From assembly GCF_900129055.1 (NCBI RefSeq), contig NZ_FQUZ01000009.1:40638-103912 (forward strand): a DNA stretch of 63,275 nt. The letters are read 5' to 3'. This document shows positions 26,908-36,974 of this stretch, in pieces. Position numbers and translations under genes: made by a program. This DNA comes from Lampropedia hyalina DSM 16112 (GTDB lineage: Bacteria > Pseudomonadota > Gammaproteobacteria > Burkholderiales > Burkholderiaceae_C). The notes under the pieces were generated by a model. That model saw only the letters and a list, made by a program, of their open reading frames with translations, made no database searches and was not told where the DNA came from. Numbering within the stretch: the first letter of the stretch is position 1; each line of letters opens with the position of its first letter.

Positions 26908-29628
26908 TCAGGTCTGGATGGCACGGGCAGCACCGGCGTGCAACTGAAATACCGAAGCCAGATGGTGGCCGTAGTTGGCCGCCAGGGTCTGGCCCCGAAA
27001 ATGCACGCCCACCACCCGGGGGATGTCATCGAAAACGCCAATGGGCGAGCCGGAATTGCCAGGCAGGCTGGTGATGTCATGCACAAAGGTCAGCGGCGTG
27101 AGGGTCATGCCCATCTCTCCCACGCTGAAATATTTGATGCCGTAGCCACGCAGGCCATACAGGGTTTGCAGGCGATTTCGGACAGCGGCAATGCCTTGCA
27201 ACTCCTGCGCACTGGGAGCCACCGGGTAACCCACCAGAAAAAACCCCTTGCCCGCAATCGCAGAGGAGGCAGAAGCTGCATTCAATGCCCCCCACGATAC
27301 CGGAGCAGGCAAAGGCCTGCCCGCAGCATTGACTGGCTCCACAATAAGGAATGCCAAGTCAAGATCGCTGGGGCGAAAGCTGTTCGCCAGAATCGGGTTG
27401 GGGCCAGCCCAGCGCACCCCGGTCAGCCGGAAGGCCTGCGACGCATCCTGCGCGGAAGGAGAGAAGTTGATGGTGACCCGATGGGCAGGGGTATGCCCCG
27501 CTATCTCGCTGTGCAGAAACCAGCCGTTTTCCCGCTGTGGGCTGTAGGGGTTGAAACCGATGGACTGAAGCACATGGCGATTGGTGGCAATCACACCGGG
27601 CCGGATGACAAAGCCCGTGCCAATGTGTACGCCATTGAGATCAATGCGCCCGACACTGGCCAGTACGGAACCGGCCTGACTGCCGTTGCCGCCTTCCAGG
27701 GCGCGCAGATGCAGGGCCACGCGATCCTGCCAGTCTCCCAGCGGATGGCCAGGCTGACCGGTGGGGCGGGTTTCCAGGGTTTGCACCCGGTGACCGCTGG
27801 GGGTATCGCGTTCGGTGACTGCCACCACGGGACGGTCGGCCAGACGCACCAGCGATTCCAATAGCAGATATTCGCCCGTGTGCAAGTCGGCCTGCGCGCC
27901 ATCGCGGTGCAGCAGGGCAAGGCTGGCATCGAGGCCGGCAATGTCCTGCAACAGTTCCTCGCGGTTGCCGACCCGGTCTGCGCGTTCGCGCAACGGGTGC
28001 AGCACTGCGGCCCTGCCCTCGGCATCCAGCAAGGCCGCGCTGCCCGGAACATCCAGCAGCGCACCACTGGCCTCCAGCGTGATGGCGCGGGGAGTGTGCC
28101 GTGCCAGCCGGGGCAACAATGTCGCCAGGTTCTGGGGAGTTCCGGCAGATGGCACGGAAGATGCGGGGCTGGCAAACAGCCGTTCCGGCTCTGGCGGGTT
28201 GGCGGGTGCAAGCAGTCCGCTCAGCCCTGTCGCCTGCCCCGCATCCTGTTGCAGTGCGGCTGTGAGCGTCTGCGACAGTGGGCGTTGCCCGAATAACTGG
28301 TGTACGTTATCGGGAGCCGCCAGGCGCGCGCGCCCTTTCTCCAGCAAGGTGTGCGACAGTTCCGACGCATGGGCTTGCCAGTCGAATGCCGGGGCAGCAG
28401 CGGCATCGCCTGCCTGTCCCTGGTGTGATCCATACAGATGGTGCAACAACTCACGGATGCCGATGGCCTCGGGAACAGAGGGAGCCAGTGGCAGTGGTTG
28501 CCGAATGGCATGCAAGGGCAAAGACAGCAGCGACCCCGTGTCCAGAATGCCCGCGCCCAAGCCAGAGGGAAAACCGGCAGGCCGACGGGCCGTTTGCTGC
28601 AATGCGGCACGGAACAGGGCCTGCACCGTGGTGTTGCGCTGGCGCGCTTCGGCGGCGACATCGTCATGCCCGAAATGGGCCAGCCAGAGACTGGCCGCCT
28701 GGGAAACCAGCCGCATGGCAAGGCCGAAGCCTTGCTCGGCATTCGCAGATTCGAGCGGCTGTGCCTGCCAGGAAAAAGCCGCCATCGCTGCCACGTCCAC
28801 CACCGTACCACTGGCCGATTGTTGCCACACGCCAATGCCCTGCGCATCGACACAGCCAATGGCAATGACCTCTGGGTAGGCAGCAGGCCAGCCCGGCATC
28901 CCCGTACAGGAACCGGCCAGTGCCAGCACAATCCGGTTGCGGGTCACAGCCTGCCCGATGGCGGCGTGCAGCACCCGGCTGCACGGCCCTTCGGCATGCA
29001 CCGCCAGCACCTGCACACCTGCATCCACGGCATAGAGAATGCCTTGTGCCAAAGCCACGGTGGTGGTGTCCCCTCGCAGATGCAGACTGTGTACGGGCCT
29101 GGGCAGGGTCGTCGGCATGGCCGCTTCGCCTGAGCCTGTCGGGGCAGCCTGCGTCCAGTCCACGGTGGCCGCCGTGATGCGGGGGTGAAAGTTGGCAGGG
29201 GTTTCTGGGGCTTCATCCGGTGCGGGTTCACGGCCTATGGCAGTGACGGGCGATTCGGGCTCGCACGATGCCAGATGCAGTGCCTCACGCAAGCCAGCGG
29301 CCATGTCGTACAGAAAAGAAGGCGGCAGGTCGGCACCCAGACCATGCGGCGCGTAGAGCCAGAAGCGCGAAGGTGGTGCGTCCGCCTGCGCCTGTGTCTC
29401 TCTCCCGGCCCAGAGCACGGCGGTCAAATCGAATGCTTTCGACTGGCTGATCTGCACCAGTGCTTCGTGCAGCCCAGGTTCGGGGTCTGGCACTGCGTCG
29501 TCGGTCAGTTCCAGCACAAAACGCAAACGCCCTGACGCTGGCTGGGGGCTGGATGCCACGTCGGCCACCAGTGCAGTCAAGGCATGCAGCAGGGTCAGGC
29601 CGGGGGATGATGGATTGCCGTGGGGCAT
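26908..29628 (-). CDS. Pseudo-subtilase fused to trypsin-like peptidase
   Basis: 906 aa from the ATG at 29628, which has GGAG upstream; starts at 29679 or TTG 29721 are possible. The N-terminal ~350 residues follow an S8 subtilase outline (LHLRGDTTTVALAQGILYAV, AAYPEVIAIGCVDAQGIG, VDVAAM) but have lost the catalytic residues: the GTSMA-type serine is replaced by GFGLAM and the oxyanion AGN by AGS. The C-terminal ~250 residues are a trypsin-fold peptidase with an intact triad, His685 (ATNRHV), Asp757 (DLDLAFL) and Ser859 (PGNSGSP). The middle is Leu/Ala-rich and helical. No signal peptide, so it is cytoplasmic. First gene of the cassette. Confidence 0.8.
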   Translation of the reverse strand: MPHGNPSSPGLTLLHALTALVADVASSPQPASGRLRFVLELTDDAVPDPEPGLHEALVQISQSKAFDLTAVLWAGRETQAQADAPPSRFWLYAPHGLGADLPPSFLYDMAAGLREALHLASCEPESPVTAIGREPAPDEAPETPANFHPRITAATVDWTQAAPTGSGEAAMPTTLPRPVHSLHLRGDTTTVALAQGILYAVDAGVQVLAVHAEGPCSRVLHAAIGQAVTRNRIVLALAGSCTGMPGWPAAYPEVIAIGCVDAQGIGVWQQSASGTVVDVAAMAAFSWQAQPLESANAEQGFGLAMRLVSQAASLWLAHFGHDDVAAEARQRNTTVQALFRAALQQTARRPAGFPSGLGAGILDTGSLLSLPLHAIRQPLPLAPSVPEAIGIRELLHHLYGSHQGQAGDAAAAPAFDWQAHASELSHTLLEKGRARLAAPDNVHQLFGQRPLSQTLTAALQQDAGQATGLSGLLAPANPPEPERLFASPASSVPSAGTPQNLATLLPRLARHTPRAITLEASGALLDVPGSAALLDAEGRAAVLHPLRERADRVGNREELLQDIAGLDASLALLHRDGAQADLHTGEYLLLESLVRLADRPVVAVTERDTPSGHRVQTLETRPTGQPGHPLGDWQDRVALHLRALEGGNGSQAGSVLASVGRIDLNGVHIGTGFVIRPGVIATNRHVLQSIGFNPYSPQRENGWFLHSEIAGHTPAHRVTINFSPSAQDASQAFRLTGVRWAGPNPILANSFRPSDLDLAFLIVEPVNAAGRPLPAPVSWGALNAASASSAIAGKGFFLVGYPVAPSAQELQGIAAVRNRLQTLYGLRGYGIKYFSVGEMGMTLTPLTFVHDITSLPGNSGSPIGVFDDIPRVVGVHFRGQTLAANYGHHLASVFQLHAGAARAIQT

Positions 29629-29717
29629 GGGCGACAACTCCTGTGCTGAGATGGCAGGGGGTTCCAGCGCGAAGGGCATTCGCAGCAGCTTGCTCTGCCG
29701 CGAATGCCCGTGCGCGG

Positions 29718-32255
29718 TCAATGGTGCGAACGGTGTGCCCGTGCACCTGTGGCGCGGTAGCTGGTTGCCGGGCTGGCGGTAGGCACGTCCGGCACCTGCC
29801 CATCCCCGGCTGGCATGGCGATGCGCACGTTCTGCATCATGCCGTTGTCCTCATGATCGAGAATGTGGCAGTGCAATACGAAGTCGCCAATGTAGCGTTC
29901 ATAGCGGGTGCGGATTCGGGCGAACACGTTCTGCTCCAGAAACAGCGTGTCTTTCCAGACGCCCTTCAGATTGGCGTACTGGTTGAGTTCCGCTGAATTG
30001 TCCGGGCTGAATATCCAATCCGGGCCACTCAGGTCAGGGCCAAGCTGGCCGGTCGCTGCATCCAGCTTGCGCACTTCCACGACCTCGAATGGATTGACGT
30101 GAATATGGAAGGGGTGCCCCGCGAAGAACGAGCCGATCTCCCACTCCTCCACGTCGCCCAGCGTCAGCAGTCGGTCGATGCGGTCTGCGGAGTAGGCCTG
30201 CGAATGCAGCGGAATGGGGCGTTGCGAGGCGAGGTCCAGACCGATTTCGCCCACTTCAAACAGGACTCGGGCAGCAGGCCGTGGTGTTTGGCGGGTGTTC
30301 GCTCCATCGGCCACCGCAGCGGCTCCCAGTGGCCCGCCCGCTCCAGTGGAGACAATGCGGAAACCCAGCGACTGGTAGCCGGTGATTTCGGCATCCTGCA
30401 CCGGTTGGTGCTTGGTGAATGCGGCTATTGCGCCACGCACGCCGCCTTCACCTTCACCCTTGAGGGCGGCAACCACATGGTCGCGGATTGCAGTATCGGT
30501 CACGGGCACGCCATCGCGCAGGGCAAACGTGTTGATGCGCTGCTCGGCGGCAGCCACCAGTGCATCGACCACCGCATCCAGCGTGGTGCGAGGCGCGTCG
30601 GTGGCCGACAATGCCGCCGCACGCTCGGTTTCCACGCCCTGCCCGGCTGCGTCCACATGGATGTAGCCGACGATCTGCCCGCCCAGCGTGGCGGCGGATT
30701 CGCTGCCCACCACATTGCTGCCATCGGCCTCTGGCGTGACCACCGACTGCGTCAGCAAGCGGTCGGCATCGACGATGCAATAGTCACCTGCCTTCGGGAA
30801 GGCCACCAGCCAGTCCTCGCGATAACCGGGCTGGAGCATGGCATCCGTGCGCTGAACCATATTGCGCCGGGTCAGGCCATCGGCGGCAATGCTGACCACG
30901 GCCACCGGATGGTCCATATCACAGGTTTGGCTGGCAAAGTCACGCGGAGCCAGCCCACCCAGAGCAGGCTTGGCGAAAACGCCATCCGCCCCCTGCTGCA
31001 AGGGTTTGGCATCCGCACGGAATGGCACGATGCGCAAGCGGATGGAATCGCGCACACCCGCATGAATCAGCCGCCAGCGTTGGATTTCCCCGGCCCGCAC
31101 ATCCGAGAAAACCGTGTGCACTTCACCGTTGATGCCAGTGAAACGACCCGAATCCACCCAGGAATTGGGCGCAAGCTGGTCGCCATAGGCCTCCACACCG
31201 CCCACGTCGCGCGCAGCACCGCGTCCCTGACCGGCATTACAGACCCACGGGCCATTGTCTCCATCGCGCTTGATGGCAGGCAGTGCCGCGCCATCGGCAG
31301 CCTGATTCTCGCGGCAGGCATAGGCGATCTGCTGGAACAGTGCCAGACGCTCGCGGAACGGCTCTCCCAGTTGCGCAGGCTGGCCGCCTGTCCCTGGCTC
31401 GACATTCACGGTCAGGATGTCGATGTCACCGCCACCGATGGTTCCATCCGCCGCTTTCCGGGGCTGGCGGTCACCGCGAATCACGATGGCCCCGGCCATG
31501 CCACTGGACACCTGCAAGGCCGTGGAGCCATGCAGGTGGGTGTGGTACCAGAACGTGCCAGCCGGGTGGTCCAGCGGAATGTTGTATTCGTACTCGAAAT
31601 CCTTGCCGGGATCGATCTTCAGCAGCACATTGTCGCTGTTGCCCGACGGGCTGACCCAGCCGCCGTGGAAGTGCATATTCGTGCTGTTGAAGCAGTGTGG
31701 GCTGTTGTGGTCGTCAATGACGGCCGGACAACTGTCGTCCACCGTTGCACCGCCTTCGCTGACCATGCGGTTCTGCAATTGCAGGCGGAAGGTCTCTCCG
31801 GGCCATATCTCCACCCAGGGCGCGGCAAAAGGGCTGTGCGGCGTGGCCACACCGGCACTGGTGGTGCTGCCGCTGGAAGCCTGTGGCCCGCGCCAGGTGG
31901 CACAGTCGCTCTTGCTGCCGACCTGCCGTACATCGCTGGCATTGCTGTAGGCGCGCAGCCAGACGCGATCATAGGCACCGGTACGCGGGTTGAAGATGTC
32001 GCCACAGCGAAACTCCACACGCAACTTGAAATCCACCTCATGCCCAGGCTCCCTGGCCTGCCCCAGCCCCATCAGGGCGGCTTCGGCCGTCGCACGGATG
32101 GAGCCGTCGCGCCCCACCACCGACACATCGGCAGGCGGAAGATAACCCTGCGCCCAAAGGGCCGAGCCAGAGCACAGCAAGCCCCAGCCCAGCATGGAGC
32201 GCAGACCAGGGAACCTCTGCCTTGGCGGCAACGCCATCACCGTCGATTCGGACAT
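29718..32255 (-). CDS. Large periplasmic multicopper oxidase
   Basis: 845 aa with a signal peptide (about 1-35, ending LWAQG). All four copper-binding motifs are visible: HFHGGW, HTHLHG, HPFHIHVNPF and HCHILDHEDNGM (T1 region with axial Met). It is longer than CueO/laccase-type enzymes (about 500 aa) because of insertions between the cupredoxin domains. The substrate could be Cu(I), Mn(II) or organic; nothing nearby decides. Start at MSESTV with AGGAGG five bases upstream. Its stop lies 89 bp before the first protease-cassette gene on the same strand, so read-through is possible. Confidence 0.88.
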   Translation of the reverse strand: MSESTVMALPPRQRFPGLRSMLGWGLLCSGSALWAQGYLPPADVSVVGRDGSIRATAEAALMGLGQAREPGHEVDFKLRVEFRCGDIFNPRTGAYDRVWLRAYSNASDVRQVGSKSDCATWRGPQASSGSTTSAGVATPHSPFAAPWVEIWPGETFRLQLQNRMVSEGGATVDDSCPAVIDDHNSPHCFNSTNMHFHGGWVSPSGNSDNVLLKIDPGKDFEYEYNIPLDHPAGTFWYHTHLHGSTALQVSSGMAGAIVIRGDRQPRKAADGTIGGGDIDILTVNVEPGTGGQPAQLGEPFRERLALFQQIAYACRENQAADGAALPAIKRDGDNGPWVCNAGQGRGAARDVGGVEAYGDQLAPNSWVDSGRFTGINGEVHTVFSDVRAGEIQRWRLIHAGVRDSIRLRIVPFRADAKPLQQGADGVFAKPALGGLAPRDFASQTCDMDHPVAVVSIAADGLTRRNMVQRTDAMLQPGYREDWLVAFPKAGDYCIVDADRLLTQSVVTPEADGSNVVGSESAATLGGQIVGYIHVDAAGQGVETERAAALSATDAPRTTLDAVVDALVAAAEQRINTFALRDGVPVTDTAIRDHVVAALKGEGEGGVRGAIAAFTKHQPVQDAEITGYQSLGFRIVSTGAGGPLGAAAVADGANTRQTPRPAARVLFEVGEIGLDLASQRPIPLHSQAYSADRIDRLLTLGDVEEWEIGSFFAGHPFHIHVNPFEVVEVRKLDAATGQLGPDLSGPDWIFSPDNSAELNQYANLKGVWKDTLFLEQNVFARIRTRYERYIGDFVLHCHILDHEDNGMMQNVRIAMPAGDGQVPDVPTASPATSYRATGARAHRSHH

Positions 32256-32585
32256 ACAACCTCCTGTGGTGTTTGAATGGAAAAGCAATGCGGGGAAACG
32301 ACCTTTTTTTCTGCAAAAAATATAACGCTGGCTGCCCCGGTTCGACCCTATGGATAACCCCTTGACGACCGATCTGGTTCTGGATTGGGATGCGCAATAT
32401 CTCGAAACTGCTGCCTTTTTCCGTCAAGTTCTGCAAAAAAACCACAGGAATGCGTTTTGCTCCCGCAAAAGCACACACTCCTTGGCTGCCAATGATTGCG
32501 GGCGGGGTCAGGCACGGGGCTTTTTCTGGGCAAAGCAGGCCCGTGCAGAACCCGTGCGAGAGGGAAATCATTAAAATCGCACGAT
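32256..32585. other. Divergent promoter region, MCO/tldD
   Basis: 330 bp without a gene. Must hold both promoters. A GCACGGG...CCCGTGC inverted repeat (32513-32544) is the only structure I see; no metal-regulator box is evident. Confidence 0.5.
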
Positions 32586-34091
32586 ATGACCATTTCTACC
32601 TCCACGCTTCACCTTGAATCCTCCACCATTGCGCCCAGCCTGCTGGATACCCAGGCGCGGCTGACGCTGGCCAGCGACCTGCTGCTGACCCCCTATGGCC
32701 TGACGGAACAGCACCTGAACCAGGCACTGGCGGAAATCCGTGCCCACCAGGTGGACGATGCCGATATCTACTTTCAGTACACCCGCAGCGAGGGCTGGAG
32801 TCTGGAAGAAGGCATCGTGAAGACCGGCTCCTTCAGCATCGACCAGGGTTTTGGCGTGCGTGCCGTGGCTGGCGAGAAAACCGCCTTCGCCTACTCGGAC
32901 GACATCTCCCAGGCATCGCTGCTGGATGCCGCCCGCACCGTGCGCAGCATTGGTGCAGCCGCAGGTGCGGGCACCGTGGCCCTGCCGCAGCGGCGCGTGG
33001 CCGCCAGCCGCAGCCTCTACCCGACACTGGATCCCATCGGCACGCTGGACAGCCAGGAGAAAGTGGAACTGCTGGGGCGGGTGGAGCGCAATGCCCGCGC
33101 GCGCGACCCGCGCATCGTGCAGGTGATGGCCGGGCTGGCGAGCGAATACGATGTGGTGCTGGTCTCCCGCGCCGATGGCACGCTGGCCGCCGATGTACGC
33201 CCGCTGGTGCGCCTGTCGGTGACCGTGATTGCCGAGCAGAATGGCAGACGCGAGATGGGATCGGCGGGCGGTGGTGGCCGTTTCGGGCTGGCCTACTTCG
33301 ACGACGCGCTGCTGGATGGCTACATCAGTGAGGCCGTCGATGCTGCACTGCTGAACCTGGAGTCGCGCCCGGCTCCTGCGGGCGAGATGACCGTGGTGCT
33401 TGGCCCCGGCTGGCCCGGCGTGCTGCTGCACGAAGCCGTCGGCCACGGGCTGGAAGGCGACTTCAACCGCAAAGGCTCCAGTGCCTTCAGTGGCCGCATC
33501 GGTGAGCGCGTCGCAGCCAAGGGCGTGACGGTGCTGGACGACGGCACGCTGGCCGACCGCCGTGGCTCCCTCAACGTGGACGATGAAGGCCATGCCAGCC
33601 AGCGCAATGTGCTGATCGAGGACGGCATTCTGGTGGGCTACATCCAGGATTCGCTCAACGCCCGCCTGATGAACACCACCCCCACCGGCAATGGTCGCCG
33701 CGAAAGCTACGCGCACATTCCGATGCCGCGCATGACCAACACCTACATGCTGGGCGGCAGCCATGAGCCGGAAGAAATCGTCGCCAGCATCGAGCGTGGC
33801 CTGTACGCGACCAACTTTGGCGGCGGTCAGGTGGACATCACCTCTGGCAAGTTCGTCTTCAGTGCCAGCCAGGCATGGTGGGTGGAAAACGGCAAGCTGC
33901 TCTACCCGGTCAAGGGTGCGACCATTGTCGGCAACGGCCCCGAATCCCTCAAGCAGATCAGCATGATCGGCCACGACCTGAAACTCGACAGCGGCGTGGG
34001 CACCTGCGGCAAGGAAGGCCAGAGCGTGCCCGTGGGCGTGGGCCAGCCCACCTTCCGCATCGACGGCCTGACCGTGGGCGGCACGGTCTGA
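32586..34091 (+). CDS. tldD: Metalloprotease TldD
   Basis: 501-aa zinc protease subunit that with TldE/PmbA degrades unfolded or leader-peptide substrates (microcin B17 maturation, CcdA degradation). The metal motif HEAVGHGLEGD, the GRFGLAYFDD region and the C-terminal GTCGKEGQSVPVGVGQPT are characteristic. About 20 residues longer than E. coli TldD at the N-terminus. The ATG at 32586 is chosen; earlier in-frame codons lack family similarity. tldE is not in the window. Confidence 0.94.
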   Translation: MTISTSTLHLESSTIAPSLLDTQARLTLASDLLLTPYGLTEQHLNQALAEIRAHQVDDADIYFQYTRSEGWSLEEGIVKTGSFSIDQGFGVRAVAGEKTAFAYSDDISQASLLDAARTVRSIGAAAGAGTVALPQRRVAASRSLYPTLDPIGTLDSQEKVELLGRVERNARARDPRIVQVMAGLASEYDVVLVSRADGTLAADVRPLVRLSVTVIAEQNGRREMGSAGGGGRFGLAYFDDALLDGYISEAVDAALLNLESRPAPAGEMTVVLGPGWPGVLLHEAVGHGLEGDFNRKGSSAFSGRIGERVAAKGVTVLDDGTLADRRGSLNVDDEGHASQRNVLIEDGILVGYIQDSLNARLMNTTPTGNGRRESYAHIPMPRMTNTYMLGGSHEPEEIVASIERGLYATNFGGGQVDITSGKFVFSASQAWWVENGKLLYPVKGATIVGNGPESLKQISMIGHDLKLDSGVGTCGKEGQSVPVGVGQPTFRIDGLTVGGTV

Positions 34092-34142
34092 ACACCTGCC
34101 CATCCTGCTTCTTTCCCTGCACCTCTTTTCTGCGGTTCTGCC

Positions 34143-35747
34143 ATGCCCTCCTCCCGGTCTTCCCTGCTTCGTTCTTTTCGCGCCCGTCCACGCACAGGCT
34201 GGCTGGCATCGGCCGGTCTGGGGGTGCTGCTGTGTGCCTGCACCAGCACCCAGAGCACCGCACAGCCCCGCAGTCCCGAACCTGCGCCCGTGACGCAAAC
34301 GGTGGCCACCGCCGCCTTGCCCACCCTCACCGCTGCACTGCCCAGCACACCATCCGACCCTTCGCCGCGCATCGCTACCGGTGAATCCAGTGCCTACCCG
34401 GTGCTGCCCCAGCGCGTGACGCAAGCCCTGGGGCAGGCCAAGGTGCCGCTGGATGCCATCTCGGTATGGGTGCAGGACGTGGAAGGCAAGGAGCCGCCCC
34501 GGCTGGCGCACCGTGCCGATGTTCCGTCCAACCCAGCCTCGGTGATGAAGCTGGTCACCAGCTATGCCGCACTCGATACACTGGGGCCAGCCTACACTTG
34601 GCGCACCCGCGTGTACCTGGATGGCCGACTGGCCAACCAGACGCTCCATGGCAACCTGTACCTGCAAGGCGGGGGCGATCCCAAACTGGTGATGGAACGG
34701 CTGTGGCTGCTGCTGCGCGAGCTGCGCCAGCGCGGCGTGCAGGTCATCGTGGGCGACATCGTGCTCGACCACAGTGCCTACAGCCTGCCGCCCCACAACC
34801 CCGGTGAATTCGACGGCGAACCGCTGCGCCCCTACAACGCCGCGCCCGACGCGCTGCTGATCAACTTCAAGTCCGTGGTGCTCCAGTTCGTGCCCGACCC
34901 CGCGCAAAGCGTTGCCCGCGTGCTGGCCACACCGCCCATGGCCCACATGCAACTGCCCACCAGCGTGCCCTTGCAGCAAGGCAACGGCTGCCCCGGCCAA
35001 TGGCGCAACAACCTGAAGCTGCAAATCGACCAGCCCGGCGCATGGCAACTGCTGGGCAGCTATCCGGCCGGTTGTGGCGAACGCCAGTGGGCGATTGCGT
35101 ACCCGAATCCGCAGGCCTATGCTGCCAAGGTGGTGGAAGGCATCTGGCGCGAACTGGGTGGCAGTGTCACCGGTTCCGTGCGGCAAGGGAATGTGCCCGC
35201 AGGCCTTCGCCCACTCATCACCGAGCCTTCGCAGTCGCTGACCGAAATCGTGCGTGACGTGAACAAGTACAGCAACAACGTCATGGCCGACCATGTATTC
35301 CTTGCCATCGGCACCGGGCGCGAGCGCGAGGGTACGGCCAGCTACGAACGCTCGCGCCAGGTCGTGCAGCAATGGTGGCAAAGCCGACTGGGCAACCCCG
35401 CCAGCAGCCTGGTGGTGGACAACGGCTCCGGCCTGAGCCGCACCGGGCGCGTCAGTGCCAAGGCACTGGGCAGCATGCTGCGCCACGCCTGGGATTCCCC
35501 CGTCATGCCCGAGCTGCTGGCCACCCTGCCGGTGGCCGGCGTGGATGGCACCCTGCGCAACAGCAAGGCACAGGCCGATGCCCACCTGAAAACCGGCAGC
35601 CTGCGCGACGTGGGGGCCATTGCCGGCTATGTGCATGGCCGCAGTGGCAAGCGTTATGCCCTGGTCGCCATCATCAACCACCCCAATGCCAACGCCGCAC
35701 GCAGTGCCTCCTTCGATGCGCTGATCGACTGGGTCGCCAACGACTGA
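34143..35747 (+). CDS. dacB: D-alanyl-D-alanine carboxypeptidase/endopeptidase (PBP4)
   Basis: 534-aa S13-family penicillin-binding protein trimming peptidoglycan cross-links in the periplasm. Signal peptide with a possible lipobox (GVLLCACTS). Active-site motifs: SxxK in NPASVMKLV, SxN in KYSNNVMADH, and KTG in HLKTGSLRDV. Normal length. It follows tldD by 51 bp and is probably co-transcribed. Confidence 0.94.
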   Translation: MPSSRSSLLRSFRARPRTGWLASAGLGVLLCACTSTQSTAQPRSPEPAPVTQTVATAALPTLTAALPSTPSDPSPRIATGESSAYPVLPQRVTQALGQAKVPLDAISVWVQDVEGKEPPRLAHRADVPSNPASVMKLVTSYAALDTLGPAYTWRTRVYLDGRLANQTLHGNLYLQGGGDPKLVMERLWLLLRELRQRGVQVIVGDIVLDHSAYSLPPHNPGEFDGEPLRPYNAAPDALLINFKSVVLQFVPDPAQSVARVLATPPMAHMQLPTSVPLQQGNGCPGQWRNNLKLQIDQPGAWQLLGSYPAGCGERQWAIAYPNPQAYAAKVVEGIWRELGGSVTGSVRQGNVPAGLRPLITEPSQSLTEIVRDVNKYSNNVMADHVFLAIGTGREREGTASYERSRQVVQQWWQSRLGNPASSLVVDNGSGLSRTGRVSAKALGSMLRHAWDSPVMPELLATLPVAGVDGTLRNSKAQADAHLKTGSLRDVGAIAGYVHGRSGKRYALVAIINHPNANAARSASFDALIDWVAND

Positions 35748-35802
35748 CGCGGGCTGACCATCCGCCAGATGCCGCGCCCAGCGGCACCTGCAAACAACCG
35801 GC

Positions 35803-35835
35803 ATTCATTTGCAAATACCGCATTTTCAAATGAAT
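35803..35835. repeat. Inverted repeat between dacB and ABC operon
   Basis: 9-bp arms ATTCATTTG (35803-35811) and CAAATGAAT (35827-35835) around 15 bp, in an AT-rich spot between genes. Could be an operator of the transporter operon or a weak terminator. Confidence 0.4.
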
Positions 35836-35908
35836 ATTCGGTCTTTGACGCAGGCCATCTGCGTTCTTACCATCGGTGCTTTCCCGCTCTTTGCGATCTG
35901 GCACCGAT

Positions 35909-36922
35909 ATGTCCGCATCCCGTATTTCCCCTTTTTCCAGCAACCTGGGCCGCATCGGCGCGGTGCTGCGGCGCAATGCCTGGCAGGCGGTTCCCACCGT
36001 GCTGGGCATCATCGTGCTGAACTTCATCCTGATGGAGCTGGTTCCGGGTGATGCCGCCGATGTGATTGCCGCCGAATCCGGGGCGGCCACGGCAGAAAGC
36101 ATGGCGCAGTTGCGCAGTCACTTCGGGCTGGATTTGCCCATGCTGCAACGGCTGGGCAGCTACCTGCTGAACATCGTGCAGCTTGATCTGGGGGTTTCGC
36201 CACGCCACAACACTCCCGTGGCCTCGCTGATTTTCGACCGGCTCGGCAACACCCTGCTGCTGATGGGCACGGCCCTGGGCATTGCGGTGCTCTCGGGTGT
36301 GTTGCTGGGCGTGCTGATGTCGGTGCATGCCGGCAAATGGCAGGATCGCGTGCTGTCGGTGCTGGCATTGCTGCTGTACTCCACGCCCACCTTCTGGCTG
36401 GGGCTGATGGCCATCGTGCTGTTCTCGGTCAAGCTCGGCTGGCTGCCCACCGGGGGCAACCACACCATCGGCGCAGACCTGGCGGGCTGGGCATCCGTTA
36501 CCGACCAGCTCAGACACCTCTTTCTGCCCGCACTGGCCACCTCGGGCTTTTTCGTGGCCATTTTCTCGCGCCTGACGCGCTCTTCCATGCTGGAAGTGAA
36601 CCGTCAGGACTATGTGCGCACCGCGCAGTCGAAGGGGCTTTCGCCCACCGCCGTCACCTTCCGGCATGTGCTGCGCAACGCCCTCATCCCCGTCACCACG
36701 GTGGCAGGGATGCACTTCGGTGCCCTGCTGGGCGGGGCCACCGTGATCGAGACCGTATTCAGTTGGCCGGGGCTGGGGCGGCTGGCCCTGGAGTCGGTGC
36801 TGGCACGCGACTATGCCGTGCTGCTGGGCATTCTGTTCCTCTCGTCCCTGCTGGTCATCGTGGTGAACATGCTGGTCGATCTGCTGCAAGCCTGGCTGGA
36901 CCCACGCATTCAGGTGCGCTGA
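35909..36922 (+). CDS. Oligopeptide/dipeptide-type ABC permease (DppB-like)
   Basis: 337-aa inner-membrane permease with about six helices. The first is AVPTVLGIIVLNFILMELVPG. The EAA loop (YVRTAQSKGLSPTAVTFRHV) contacts the ATPase. It belongs with the following permease and fused ATPase in one operon (52-bp and 4-bp-overlap junctions). The substrate is probably a peptide, or nickel or glutathione-like, but no binding protein is encoded here. Confidence 0.9.
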   Translation: MSASRISPFSSNLGRIGAVLRRNAWQAVPTVLGIIVLNFILMELVPGDAADVIAAESGAATAESMAQLRSHFGLDLPMLQRLGSYLLNIVQLDLGVSPRHNTPVASLIFDRLGNTLLLMGTALGIAVLSGVLLGVLMSVHAGKWQDRVLSVLALLLYSTPTFWLGLMAIVLFSVKLGWLPTGGNHTIGADLAGWASVTDQLRHLFLPALATSGFFVAIFSRLTRSSMLEVNRQDYVRTAQSKGLSPTAVTFRHVLRNALIPVTTVAGMHFGALLGGATVIETVFSWPGLGRLALESVLARDYAVLLGILFLSSLLVIVVNMLVDLLQAWLDPRIQVR

Positions 36923-36974
36923 TGAACCACCCCGTGACTTCAGCCCGTACATTCCCTCAAGGCGCATTCACACC

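Noticed and set aside
24991-27864. 957-codon open frame antisense to the protease genes
   Set aside because: Shadow frame; the opposite strand has intact catalytic motifs and coupled starts.
30099-32276. 725-codon open frame antisense to the multicopper oxidase
   Set aside because: The opposite strand carries all four copper motifs and a good start; this is a shadow.
32571-35804. Very long open frame antisense to tldD and dacB
   Set aside because: High-GC third-position shadow of two unmistakable genes; composition is His/Gly/Ala-rich nonsense.
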